Shown here: piece by piece, positions 53,422 to 60,898 of the stretch | Layout of the letters: every line of letters begins with the position of its first letter | How positions within the stretch are numbered: position 1 is the stretch's first letter | Source: Haliscomenobacter sp033763495 | Lineage (GTDB): Bacteria > Bacteroidota > Bacteroidia > Chitinophagales > Saprospiraceae | Assembly: GCF_033763495.1 (NCBI RefSeq) | Contig: NZ_JANRKL010000177.1 | Span: 52,059 to 116,058 of the forward strand | Reading direction: 5' to 3' | DNA length: 64,000 nucleotides | Translations under genes and position numbers: made by a program | The notes under the pieces: model-generated | What the model was told of the DNA's origin: nothing | The model's input: the letters and a program-made list of their open reading frames with translations, nothing else | The model's database searches: none

Positions 53422-53536
53422 CTTAGGTGATTCCTTAAGTGTCTTAGGTTTCTTAGGTGGTGAAAATTAAAAACCTGCGAAGCAGAGTATTCTTTCACCA
53501 CCTAAGAGACCAAAGACACTTAAGGAATCACCTAAG
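53422..53536. repeat. Family A long-hairpin repeat, copy 3 (best preserved)
   Basis: Arms of 44 nt (53422-53465 and 53493-53536) pair at 42 positions. They begin CTTAGGTGATTCCTTAAGTG and end CACTTAAGGAATCACCTAAG. The 27-nt loop has AAACCTGCGAAGCAGAG. It lies between two minus-strand genes, about 33 nt upstream of the YdeI-like start. Confidence 0.9.
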
Positions 53537-53562
53537 AAGTACGCTATTCTCAACTCATTACT

Positions 53563-54897
53563 TTATTTCAAACGCACCAGTGCCGTCCACACACTCAATG
53601 TCCCATTCTGCAAACGGGTCCAAATCGGGCGCACCCGACCATTGTACACACTAATGTGGTTGTAGTCGCCAAAAAAGATCCCTTTGGTGGGCGTGAAAGG
53701 CGACTGGCTGATTTTGGCATTGACAAAGGTTTTGCCTCCGTCTTTGGAATAAGCCAGGTAGACATCGGTAGCGTCCCCTTCGTGGTTGCGGCGGTCGTAA
53801 AACAACACGTAAAGGTAGCCCGTCACGGGATCGACGGCCAGCCAGGTAAAGAACTGGTGCTTGCCTGCGGCATCATTGTTGACGCGAATCGGGGCGCTCC
53901 AGGTATTGCCTCCGTCGCTCGATTTGGAGAGGAATACATCCGTGTCGTTGGTGCCGTTTCTCTGGTCGCACCAGTTAACGTAAATGGTGCCCCGGTTGGG
54001 GCCATTGCTCAAATCGGTAGCCGTGATGGGTAGCCCATTGGCGCGGTAAATGCCGGGAATGTCGAAGGTCCATCCTCCTGGTTGATCGGCTACTACTTTG
54101 TCTGTCGCGAGCCAGGTTTTGCCGGCGTCCAGCGAACGATCAAAATAAATTTTATTGTTGTAAGCCCAGGCCACGTAAATTTCGCCATTGGGACCGATGG
54201 CGGGTACTGCCCCCTCGGTGGTTTGGTCGTCGTCGAGGCAGTCGCCTTCCAATTGGCTAAGGCTGGCCTCGCTGCTCCAGGTTTTGCCCCCGTCGGCTGA
54301 GCGGGCAAAAAGGATACGGGATTTGTCCTTGGGGTCGCGGCTGTCGTATTTGTCGAATTCGGTCCAGGTCATCACGATGCTGTTGTCGCGGGGATCAACC
54401 GCCAGCCAGTGTTTGTCCTGGTCTTTGGGATGACGTAGGCCAGCGTAGGTACCTTGCGACCAATTGGCACCCCCATCGGTCGATTTTTGGATTACAATGC
54501 GATCCAGCCAGCCGGGGTCACCACCGCTGCGGCCATTGGGGTCGGAGAGGTGCGCGTAGTAAAAATCCCCTTTGGTATCGGCCAACAGAACCGGGTCGCC
54601 GTAAACGCCATAAGGGGAAACCAGGGTCTTTTTTTTCCAGGTAATTCCCCCATTGCTGGAGTAATACACCCGATCCAAAATTGCTCCGGCCACCACTATA
54701 TTGGAATCGGTGGGCGAAATGGCAATGCTGGGCTCACAAGGGCCCGCCCCAAAGGCAGCAGCCGAACTATCAATGCGGATATTGGGAAAATTGGCGACAA
54801 TTTCGGTAGGGGTGACCGGGGCACTGGGGGTTTGGCGCTGGCAGGCCAATAAGACGGACACTGCAATAATGTATAATAAAGCGGAGGTTCTAAACAT
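53563..54897 (-). CDS. BNR-repeat (sialidase-fold) lipoprotein
   Basis: 444 residues from the ATG at 54897, where a lipoprotein signal starts (LYIIAVSVLLAC, lipidated Cys about 19). Six Asp-box motifs are spaced through the chain (SSNGGITW, STDGGANW, SADGGKTW, SLDAGKTW, SSDGGNTW, SKDGGKTF), forming a six-bladed propeller. ...NWCDQRNGTNDTDVFLS and FYDRRNHEGDATDVYLAY resemble repeats seen in exo-alpha-sialidase-like proteins. A full sialidase Arg triad is not evident, so binding rather than catalysis is possible. Envelope-anchored. Confidence 0.87.
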   Translation of the reverse strand: MFRTSALLYIIAVSVLLACQRQTPSAPVTPTEIVANFPNIRIDSSAAAFGAGPCEPSIAISPTDSNIVVAGAILDRVYYSSNGGITWKKKTLVSPYGVYGDPVLLADTKGDFYYAHLSDPNGRSGGDPGWLDRIVIQKSTDGGANWSQGTYAGLRHPKDQDKHWLAVDPRDNSIVMTWTEFDKYDSRDPKDKSRILFARSADGGKTWSSEASLSQLEGDCLDDDQTTEGAVPAIGPNGEIYVAWAYNNKIYFDRSLDAGKTWLATDKVVADQPGGWTFDIPGIYRANGLPITATDLSNGPNRGTIYVNWCDQRNGTNDTDVFLSKSSDGGNTWSAPIRVNNDAAGKHQFFTWLAVDPVTGYLYVLFYDRRNHEGDATDVYLAYSKDGGKTFVNAKISQSPFTPTKGIFFGDYNHISVYNGRVRPIWTRLQNGTLSVWTALVRLK

Positions 54898-55033
54898 CTT
54901 GGCATAGTTTTGTTGGGACAATTTATTGATATTTTATCAGATTTGAAATCTATTCCGGCCTCTATTTATTTTATGTTTTCTTTGTACACGGGTTCAAAAA
55001 AATGTTTTTAATTTTGAGCTAAAACCCATCACC

Positions 55034-55702
55034 ATGCTCCAATCATCCACTTTCCAGTTCATCAAGGATCTAAAAGCCAACAACAACAAGGAATGGTTTG
55101 AAGCCAATCGCAAGGTGTACCAGCGCGCCAAGGAGGACTTCCTCGTTCAGGTACAAGCCATCATTAACGGTTTGGAAAGTTTTGATGCTGAAATTGCCTT
55201 TGCCAAACTGGAGCCAAAAAAATGCATCTTCCGCATCAACCGCGATACCCGTTTTTCAGCCGACAAGTCACCCTACAAAACCAATATGGGGGCCTGGTTC
55301 AGTGGCGGCGCCAAGGGATTGCAACGGGCGGGTTATTACCTGCACATGGAAGACGGAGGCTGTTTTTTGGCAGGAGGCATGTACATGCCCGAAGCGGAAG
55401 CTTTGAAAAAAATCCGCCAGGAAATCCACTACAACTACAAAGATTTGCAGGCTATTTTGGCTGAGATCAGTTTCCAAAACTTTTTCCCCCGCGCTTTTGA
55501 TCCCGACCTCAAACTCAAAAAGGCACCTCAAGGGTACAAAGAAGACAACCCGGCGATTGAATTGTTGAAACTGAAAAGTTTTACGGTATCCCATAATTTT
55601 GCGGAGCAAAAACTGATGGAACCTGGGTTCAACGACTTCGCGCTGGACGTCTTCAAAACCATGCAACCTTTGGTAAAATTCCTGAACCAGTCGCTTGATT
55701 AA
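55034..55702 (+). CDS. DUF2461 family protein
   Basis: 222 residues. The start STFQFIKDLKANNNKEWFEANRKVYQRAKEDF, the core FRINRDTRFSADKSPYKTNMGAWFSGG and GYYLHMEDGGCFLAGGMYMPE are the DUF2461 (TIGR02453) signature. Function is unknown; the basic RDTRFS-DKSPYK motif suggests a phosphate or nucleic acid ligand. Followed 24 nt later by a lipoprotein gene on the same strand. Confidence 0.92.
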   Translation: MLQSSTFQFIKDLKANNNKEWFEANRKVYQRAKEDFLVQVQAIINGLESFDAEIAFAKLEPKKCIFRINRDTRFSADKSPYKTNMGAWFSGGAKGLQRAGYYLHMEDGGCFLAGGMYMPEAEALKKIRQEIHYNYKDLQAILAEISFQNFFPRAFDPDLKLKKAPQGYKEDNPAIELLKLKSFTVSHNFAEQKLMEPGFNDFALDVFKTMQPLVKFLNQSLD

Positions 55703-55726
55703 AATATCGCCTTATCTCTAATTTTT

Positions 55727-56413
55727 ATGCATAAACTCTACTACGCAGTTGCTGTGACCTTGTTGTTCGCCACGAGTGCTTGCCGCCTTTCCGAAACCAA
55801 GGACGCTTTGCCCAAACAAACGGTTGACCTCTTTGTGCGCTACCTGCAACCCGAACAAGAATACAAGGCCGAGGCCATCCTGCTGGAAGGTGATTCCCTG
55901 CCGCTGGCCAAATCGGTGCGTTTTCCGGCAGGGATTCGTTTTTTGGACAAAGAAATGACCGCCATCCAAATGTCCGAAAACCTGCTGCGCTATTCCACCG
56001 AGTTTGGAGGCGCCTTTGCCCAACAGGCGGCTTTCAACTTTCAAGACAAAACAGGCAACAATCAGCGCATTTCCTTAAGCCTGGAAGTTTTGGGCGAAAT
56101 CGAACTCAAGATGCCGGATCGCCTCGAAGGCCAGGTTGAGCTCAATATCGCCAGTGGCGGGGTGTTGAAACAAGGGGAAAGCCTGGTTATGGTTTTGACC
56201 GACCGCAACGGACAGGCTTCTACGGTGACCATCGAAGGGCCGTCCACCAGTGGCAGTTATTCCTTCCCATTGGTCTCTTTTGGCAACCCGGCCAAAGGCA
56301 ATGCCGAAGTGTATCTGGTAAAAAAACAGGTGCGGGATGAACAGAAAGGTAAACTGCAAATTCATTTGGCCGAGGAGTTGTATTCGGCTTCTTTGCAAGT
56401 GAAAATTCCTTGA
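55727..56413 (+). CDS. Hypothetical lipoprotein
   Basis: 228 residues. The lipoprotein signal LYYAVAVTLLFATSAC gives lipidated Cys about 19. The rest is beta-rich and acidic (VDLFVRYLQPEQEYKAEAILLEGDSLPLA, SVRFPAGIRFLDKEM, SLVMVLTDRNGQASTVTIEGPSTSG) and looks like one or two immunoglobulin-like sandwiches. Not a family I recognise. Close spacing to the DUF2461 gene suggests co-transcription; a family A hairpin follows. Confidence 0.75.
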   Translation: MHKLYYAVAVTLLFATSACRLSETKDALPKQTVDLFVRYLQPEQEYKAEAILLEGDSLPLAKSVRFPAGIRFLDKEMTAIQMSENLLRYSTEFGGAFAQQAAFNFQDKTGNNQRISLSLEVLGEIELKMPDRLEGQVELNIASGGVLKQGESLVMVLTDRNGQASTVTIEGPSTSGSYSFPLVSFGNPAKGNAEVYLVKKQVRDEQKGKLQIHLAEELYSASLQVKIP

Positions 56414-56452
56414 TGTTCTAATGCAGGTCTTCACAGTCATAACCCATAATCG

Positions 56453-56566
56453 CTAAGGTGCTTCTTAAGTGCCTTCAGTTTCTTAGGTGGTGAAAATTAA
56501 AAACCTGCGGAGCAGGGTATTCTTTCACCACCTAAGAAACTGAAGGCACCTTAGGAACCACCTTAG
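56453..56566. repeat. Family A long-hairpin repeat, copy 4
   Basis: Arms 56453-56495 and 56523-56566. Compared with copy 3 the stem reads CTTCAGTTTC/GAAACTGAAG instead of CTTAGGTTTC/GAAACCTAAG, so both sides have changed together. The loop has AAACCTGCGGAGCAGGG. It lies between the lipoprotein and YARHG genes on the same strand. Confidence 0.9.
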
Positions 56567-56603
56567 AAGTTTTAATACCTTGTTTCATTCAATCATCAAG
56601 CGC

Positions 56604-57302
56604 ATGACCAAACTTGCCCTGCTCCTCCTCCTTCTCCCCATCGGCCTGAGCGGCCAAAAAATGGGTTTCGACGACATCGATGGCCGCAAACTGAAACCCT
56701 GGCTCGTCAAAGACAAAGCAGCCTACCAAATGGCCTACCATTTTGGCGATTCCGAAGCCGAGTCCAACCTGCTGCTCCTCGTGGATGCAGGCAAATGTTA
56801 CGCCCAGATCTCCTGGGGCGAATGGACCAACGATGGTGCCAAATGGCTCAAACGTTTTGAAACCCTCAGCAACGTACGCATCGAAGGCAATCGCTTCTTT
56901 TCCAGCAAAACCAATGGTGAATTTGTGCTCTACATCGACAAAGGGGATACCACCCGCTGCCTCAAAGTGTACCAGCCCTGGAGCGGCGTTACGGAAAAAG
57001 GCCAATACGAAGTGGGTTTTGTGGCGGGTAAGGCTGAACTGTTTGTGGATGGCCAATTTCCACAAGCTTCCCTGCGCCAACTCAGCAGCGCCGAATTGGC
57101 CAAAATGTCCAAAGCCGACCTGCAACTGATGCGCAACGAAATTTATGCCCGCTATGGCTACCTCTTCAAAGCAGGCGGCGCCATGCATACCCACTTCAGC
57201 AAACAGGACTGGTACCAGGGCCAATCTGCCGACGTGAACAAATTCCTGACCGAACTGGAACGCAGCAACTTACTCTTGATCCAACAGGCCGAAAACAAGT
57301 AA
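56604..57302 (+). CDS. Secreted YARHG-domain protein
   Basis: 232 residues from the ATG at 56604, which opens the signal peptide TKLALLLLLLPIGLSG; a TTG 24 nt upstream is also in frame. The mature part has an unrecognised beta-rich region and, at the C-terminus, the YARHG domain: LSSAELAKMSKADLQLMRNEIYARYGYLF ... HFSKQDWYQGQSADVNKFLTELERSNL. The YARHG domain is thought to be extracellular and peptidoglycan- or protein-binding; its role is undefined. Confidence 0.87.
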   Translation: MTKLALLLLLLPIGLSGQKMGFDDIDGRKLKPWLVKDKAAYQMAYHFGDSEAESNLLLLVDAGKCYAQISWGEWTNDGAKWLKRFETLSNVRIEGNRFFSSKTNGEFVLYIDKGDTTRCLKVYQPWSGVTEKGQYEVGFVAGKAELFVDGQFPQASLRQLSSAELAKMSKADLQLMRNEIYARYGYLFKAGGAMHTHFSKQDWYQGQSADVNKFLTELERSNLLLIQQAENK

Positions 57303-57336
57303 AAGCTGCTTTATTTTGAAAAAAAATTGCTCAGCA

Positions 57337-57368
57337 CTTGCGTATAATGGCACGACGTATTACTTTTG
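57337..57368 (+). promoter_or_regulatory. Promoter of tRNA-Gln
   Basis: CTTG (57337-57340), a 20-nt spacer, then TACTTTTG (57361-57368), an exact TAnnTTTG box. The transcript would begin near 57376, about 30 nt before the mature tRNA. Confidence 0.6.
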
Positions 57369-57406
57369 CGTCACTCTTGGAAAAAACGCTTTCTGAGACT
57401 GGTTCC

Positions 57407-57477
57407 AGACCCATGGTGTAACGGTAGCACATCTGATTTTGGTTCAGCTTGTTAAGGTTCGAATCCTTATGGGTCTA
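57407..57477 (+). tRNA. tRNA-Gln (anticodon UUG)
   Basis: A 71-nt cloverleaf. Acceptor stem AGACCCA (57407-57413) pairs fully with TGGGTCT (57470-57476), discriminator A57477. D arm GTGT/GCAC. Anticodon loop TTTTGGT (57437-57443) with TTG at 57439-57441. T arm TAAGG-TTCGAAT-CCTTA (57453-57469). The anticodon stem TCTGA/TCAGC has a T-C mismatch at its top pair. CCA is not encoded. Confidence 0.93.
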
Positions 57478-57482
57478 CATAG

Positions 57483-57526
57483 AAAAGGCATAATTACTTG
57501 TTCTGCAAGTTTTTATGCCTTTTTTG
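57483..57526 (+). terminator. Terminator after tRNA-Gln
   Basis: AAAAGGCATAA (57483-57493) pairs with TTATGCCTTTT (57513-57523) followed by T-rich sequence. A good intrinsic terminator six bases after the tRNA end. Confidence 0.85.
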
Positions 57527-57615
57527 TTTTGGGGGTGGGGATAGGCGCCCTAACCATAGTATAACATAAACTAAGATTCTGAAACCTTGAGTTCAAAATA
57601 ACCCCTTGAAAAAAC

Positions 57616-58347
57616 ATGGGAAAAGACAAACAACTTGGCATTTGTTCGATTTGTGGGGAGAATAAAGAATTAACTTTTGAGCATCTACCTCCAAGAGCGG
57701 CTAAAAATGATCGCCCAGTGAATATACAAGACCATCGGCATCTTTTTTTGCTATCAAATGAAAACTCCTATTTATATGAAAAATTCAGCAAAAGCCCCAA
57801 AGGCTTAGGCGGTTACAAGCTTTGTGAGTCCTGTAATACAGGTGGCAACTATGCAAATGATTATGCAAAATTAGTTGATGAGGCTTTTCCTTCGGTTATT
57901 ATGCACAGAAATGATAAGTCTGTCCAGTTCTCACTTAATATTCACCCATTAAATGTGTTGAAACAAATTTTGATCTTTCATCTCTGTGCTGATCAAGCCT
58001 TAGGAGCACTGCGAGAAATAATACAGGAAAACAATTTTATTTTAGACCGGCATCAAAAGGAACTCTCTCCAGAGATCAAAGTTTTTATGTACGCAACGCT
58101 ATCTGATAAACACAGGATGTTTGGTGTTGCAACAGGGCTTTTCAACTTTCCTGGTAAAGTTGCTACATACAGCGAATTTAATTTTCATCCTTTTGGCTTT
58201 ATTTTAAGTTTAAACTCTGATCCTCCTTTAGACTCAATGATGGAAATAACTCATTTTAAAGACTACAATTATAATGAATTAAGTACTATTGACTTTGAAT
58301 TACCTTTATTGAACGTGATTAATGAGAGGATGGCATTTTATTTGTAA
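57616..58347 (+). CDS. HNH-like zinc-finger protein
   Basis: 243 residues. CSICGENKELTFEHLPPRAA gives Cys10, Cys13 and His23, and KLCESCNTGG gives Cys70, Cys73 and Asn74. This is the treble-clef arrangement of HNH endonucleases (CxxC, EH, CxxCN). The remaining 160 residues are not recognised and may form a target-recognition part. AT-rich relative to the window. Situated directly after a tRNA gene, at the edge of an accessory islet, it may belong to a defence or mobile-element function, but this is inference. Confidence 0.72.
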   Translation: MGKDKQLGICSICGENKELTFEHLPPRAAKNDRPVNIQDHRHLFLLSNENSYLYEKFSKSPKGLGGYKLCESCNTGGNYANDYAKLVDEAFPSVIMHRNDKSVQFSLNIHPLNVLKQILIFHLCADQALGALREIIQENNFILDRHQKELSPEIKVFMYATLSDKHRMFGVATGLFNFPGKVATYSEFNFHPFGFILSLNSDPPLDSMMEITHFKDYNYNELSTIDFELPLLNVINERMAFYL

Positions 58348-58438
58348 TTTCAATCTTCTAGAAATACTATTATTGTGTGTAAATAATTGCCAATAATTTC
58401 CATAAGATAAATTATCACATAAGACACCTTTAAGAAGC

Positions 58439-59005
58439 CTATAACCAAGAAGCTCCATTCCCAAGGTAGGCAGATGCACTTGAGTTAGCAAAGCCTGTTG
58501 GATCAATTGAACCATCACCTGGAACAAACAAAAATGGCTTATTCATCTTGTCCTCCGGCTCTTCTGGTGAGATCGAAGCAATTACCCATTCGCAGGCTTC
58601 CTTGAAATCTGCGTAAAAATCTTCACACCTTAAGTTGATACAATCCCGCCCTAAAATAATATGTCTCTCAAGATGTGCTCTCTCGTTTTTAGAAGACAAG
58701 GTGATTCCTGAGTCAGGCTGGGCGCTGTGCAATAGGCCACAACGCAATCCGCCATACAGGTTAAGTTCTTCCAAAAGCTCCTCGTATTTTTGAAGAGGTG
58801 GGATTTCTTGGATCGCCTTTTCAAAAGTTTCACTGGATTTGCCCGTATTATGCCAATTGGGTCGATCTGTTTTCAGGCACTTTCCCAAAAATTCAATGCC
58901 CGTGCTCATGATCATGAAAGCGTGATAAGGATGGCGATTAACTATGTCTTCGAGTTCATGAATGAAGACCGTTTGAATAAAGTTGGTAGGGTTTAATATT
59001 GCCAT
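58439..59005 (-). CDS. Protein with HEPN-like RxxxxH motif
   Basis: 188 residues. Mostly helical, with STGIEFLGKCL near 35-43 and the segment LNLYGGLRCGLLHS giving Arg88-x4-His93, the signature of HEPN-fold RNases and related domains. The region ERHIILGRDCINLRCEDFYADFKEACEWVI forms the following helices. The C-terminus (after about 155) is Gly/Ser/Pro-rich and disordered. It could be a HEPN toxin or a non-catalytic HEPN module; no MNT-type nucleotidyltransferase partner is adjacent. It is divergent from nothing and stands alone next to the ParE-type pair. Confidence 0.6.
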   Translation of the reverse strand: MAILNPTNFIQTVFIHELEDIVNRHPYHAFMIMSTGIEFLGKCLKTDRPNWHNTGKSSETFEKAIQEIPPLQKYEELLEELNLYGGLRCGLLHSAQPDSGITLSSKNERAHLERHIILGRDCINLRCEDFYADFKEACEWVIASISPEEPEDKMNKPFLFVPGDGSIDPTGFANSSASAYLGNGASWL

Positions 59006-59117
59006 ATTCTGTATTTGTCGTGTGAATGATTGTGCTAGTGGTAACTATTTTGCCTGCCCTCAAAGTTCCCGATGAGCTTGATTTTAAACCAAAACCGCTC
59101 CATGCGACCCTAAAATC

Positions 59118-59405
59118 TTAATAATACTCAGTATTCCGCCGACTATGCATAATCCTAGCAATCACAATAGCATCCCCTTGAATAGTATACGTAAAAATGT
59201 GGCGGAACTGCCGGATAATCCCCCGACGAATATCTCCTCTTACCACCGGATATAGTTCAGGAAATTGTAGAAGTAGATCAGTAATCTTGACAAACTCATC
59301 AATAAACTCGTCGCCCAAGCCGTCGCGCTGCTCAGTCATATAATCCCAGATATTTTGAAGATCTTCTCGGGCGCTTGGTGCGAGCAGAATGCGTTGAACA
59401 GCCAT
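59118..59405 (-). CDS. ParE/RelE-family toxin
   Basis: 95 residues. LLAPSAREDLQNIWDYMTEQ (helix 1-2) and YPVVRGDIRRGIIRQFRHIFTYTIQGDAIVIARIMHSRRN match the ParE branch of the RelE/ParE toxins. ParE members block DNA gyrase; others cut mRNA at the ribosome. It starts 2 nt after the antitoxin stop, in the usual antitoxin-first order. Confidence 0.9.
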   Translation of the reverse strand: MAVQRILLAPSAREDLQNIWDYMTEQRDGLGDEFIDEFVKITDLLLQFPELYPVVRGDIRRGIIRQFRHIFTYTIQGDAIVIARIMHSRRNTEYY

Positions 59406-59407
59406 GT

Positions 59408-59632
59408 TTACTTGTGTAAATTGGCTATGGCATCCTGGAGCGGGATAGCCATAATTGTCCCTTCTCTTACCCCGGCTAGCTCAGCTTCCATAGCTTGCCA
59501 CTCTTCTTCAGAGATAGAGCGAGTAGCTTCATCAGCCCACAAGAGGACATCGGCCTCAATGAGTTCAAAAAATCGCGCCTTTTCTATGGCGGAAAGCTGT
59601 TGATATTCCTGAATTAAGGTTTCGACACTCAT
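59408..59632 (-). CDS. Antitoxin of the ParE-type module
   Basis: 74 residues. Helical and acidic (LIQEYQQLSAIEKARFFELIEADVLLWADEA, ISEEEWQAMEAELAGVREG), as in the short antitoxins of the addiction-module component family that precede ParE-like toxins. A DNA-binding ribbon-helix-helix is not obvious, so autoregulation may be weak or indirect. It is the first gene of the pair. Confidence 0.82.
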   Translation of the reverse strand: MSVETLIQEYQQLSAIEKARFFELIEADVLLWADEATRSISEEEWQAMEAELAGVREGTIMAIPLQDAIANLHK

Positions 59633-59705
59633 ACCACAATAATAATAGTTTATTCTGAAAATAACAATCCCTGCCTTACTTAAAGTTAATTGCCCGGGCT
59701 ATCGT

Positions 59706-60278
59706 TTGATATGCAAGTATCTCGAGGCCGCCATCCGCGAAGCCTTACTGAATGCCATCGCCCACAAAGACTATGGCAGCGGCAACCCCATTCAGATCAA
59801 GGTGTCCGATCAAGGCATCATTTTCTGGAATGCTGGGCAACTCCCAGAAGCCTGGACGATTGACAACTTATTGAAAGAGCACCCTTCCATTCCCTTTAAT
59901 CCCGACATTGCCACCGCATTCTTTAGAGCAGGTTTAATCGAAGCCTGGGGGCGCGGCACACTAAAAATCCTCCGGGAATGCCAAAACGCCGGGCTACCAA
60001 CACCTATATTTGCTTATGATCCATCTGGTTTCAGGATTGAGTTCAAAAAAAAGTCGGAGAAAAGATCGGAGAAAAGGTCGGAGAAAAGATCGGAGAAAAT
60101 CCTTGAATTGATGAAGGCCAATAGACTGATCACCATTGCGGAGCTTGCAGAAAGTTTAGCCATTGCTACTCGCAACATAGAGAAGCATATTGCTAAGTTA
60201 AAAGAAGATCAGCGGATAGAACGGGTTGGTGCGGATAAGGGCGGGTATTGGGAAGTATTGGATACCACTGAGAAGTGA
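59706..60278 (+). pseudogene. Truncated Schlafen/RecG-like ATP-binding regulator (3' half)
   Basis: Codes for 190 residues matching only the C-terminal half of the AlbA_2/HATPase_c_4 family: AAIREALLNAIAHKDYGSGNPIQIKVSDQGIIFWNAGQLP, FFRAGLIEAWGRGTLKILRE, then a winged-helix tail (ITIAELAESLAIATRNIEKHIAKLKEDQRIERVGADKGGYWEV). The N-terminal Schlafen-like domain is lost; no ATG lies at the expected place (the open frame begins near a TTG at 59706). Between the parts a 12-nt unit repeats about four times (60054-60100), coding KRSEKRSEKRSEK. Most likely a non-functional remnant. Confidence 0.78.
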
Positions 60279-60356
60279 TTTTTCCCAAGCTCATATTTGC
60301 TTCATGATGCAAGCCTCTGGAATGATGTTAGATGTGAGGGGAGGGTTGCGCCTAGT

Positions 60357-60376
60357 CCCGCCGATAAAGCGGCGGG
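60357..60376. repeat. Family C REP-like hairpin, single copy
   Basis: CCCGCCGATAAAGCGGCGGG: same 20-nt length, CCC/GGG ends and central GATAAA as the copies at 19804 and 19904, but the inner stem is GCC/GGC-type instead of ACG/CGT. Arms changed together. Followed by GGGTTA, like GGGTTGG in the cluster. Confidence 0.75.
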
Positions 60377-60459
60377 TTACAAGATGTTAAATGCGATTGA
60401 GCGATGAATTTTCAAGTTCATCGCAAGGTCAATCAAGCGCTTCAAACTTCGCTAAAAAC

Positions 60460-60558
60460 ACATCTGTTAAGGTGGAATTCCAAAAAAGTTCGGTGTAAGG
60501 TTCGGAGAAAAGTTCGGAATTGAAAAAAGAGGCAAATCCTTAACAACAATTGCCTCCT
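60460..60558 (+). pseudogene. Second, heavily decayed remnant of the same Schlafen/RecG-like family
   Basis: Read from 60460: TSVKVEFQKSSV, a TAA, GSEKSSELKKEANP, then one frameshift to LTTIA. This parallels the intact neighbour's FRIEFKKKSEKRSEK...ANRLITIAE. The matching order of EF-K, SEK repeat, AN-L-TIA shows a related gene, not chance. Stops and a 1-nt deletion make it dead. Its last part now forms the terminator hairpin at 60529. Confidence 0.65.
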
Positions 60559-60565
60559 TTTTTTT
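60529..60565 (+). terminator. Intrinsic terminator before the metal-binding lipoprotein gene
   Basis: GAGGCAA (60529-60535) pairs with TTGCCTC (60550-60556), followed by C and at least eight T residues. It would stop read-through from the remnants into the gene at 60598. Confidence 0.75.
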
Positions 60566-60597
60566 ATGTTACACAATCTTTCATTAAAAAGCAAAAA

Positions 60598-60876
60598 ATG
60601 AAACCTGTAAAATTGTTGCGTTCGGGCATCCTCCATTTATGTTTTGCCTTGTTTTTCTGGTCTTGTGGTGGAAACCATTCTGCTGCCCATGAGCACCAGC
60701 AAGACGATAAGGCTCAAACCGAACAGAAAGCGGAAAAAGGCAAAGCGTACACCTCTGCTTATGTTTGTCCAATGCATTGTGAGGGCAGTGGAAGCGAAGA
60801 AGCAGGCAAATGCCCTGCTTGTGGAATGGATTATGTTGCTCAGGCAGAGCATAGCGAAGATGGCCACAGCCATTGA
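60598..60876 (+). CDS. Small lipoprotein with heavy-metal-binding domain
   Basis: 92 residues from the ATG at 60598; an upstream frame to 60550 crosses the terminator and is not used. Lipoprotein signal with LFFWSC (lipidated Cys about 21). A His-rich, acidic linker follows (HSAAHEHQQDDK), then YVCPMHCEGSGSEEAGKCPACGMDYV, the heavy-metal-binding YHS-like domain seen in CusB/CzcB-type proteins and CopA leaders. The Cys and Met residues probably bind copper or similar metals. A stand-alone gene; no efflux pump adjoins it. Confidence 0.85.
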   Translation: MKPVKLLRSGILHLCFALFFWSCGGNHSAAHEHQQDDKAQTEQKAEKGKAYTSAYVCPMHCEGSGSEEAGKCPACGMDYVAQAEHSEDGHSH

Positions 60877-60898
60877 TAAACATGAAAACAAGGCAGCT

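Noticed and set aside
60054..60100. Short direct repeats taken as a possible CRISPR array
   Set aside because: The 12-nt unit is contiguous without spacers and in frame with a protein linker.
57407..60600. Integrase-bearing genomic island with att sites at tRNA-Gln
   Set aside because: No integrase gene and no second copy of the tRNA 3' end was seen; only the looser term islet is justified.
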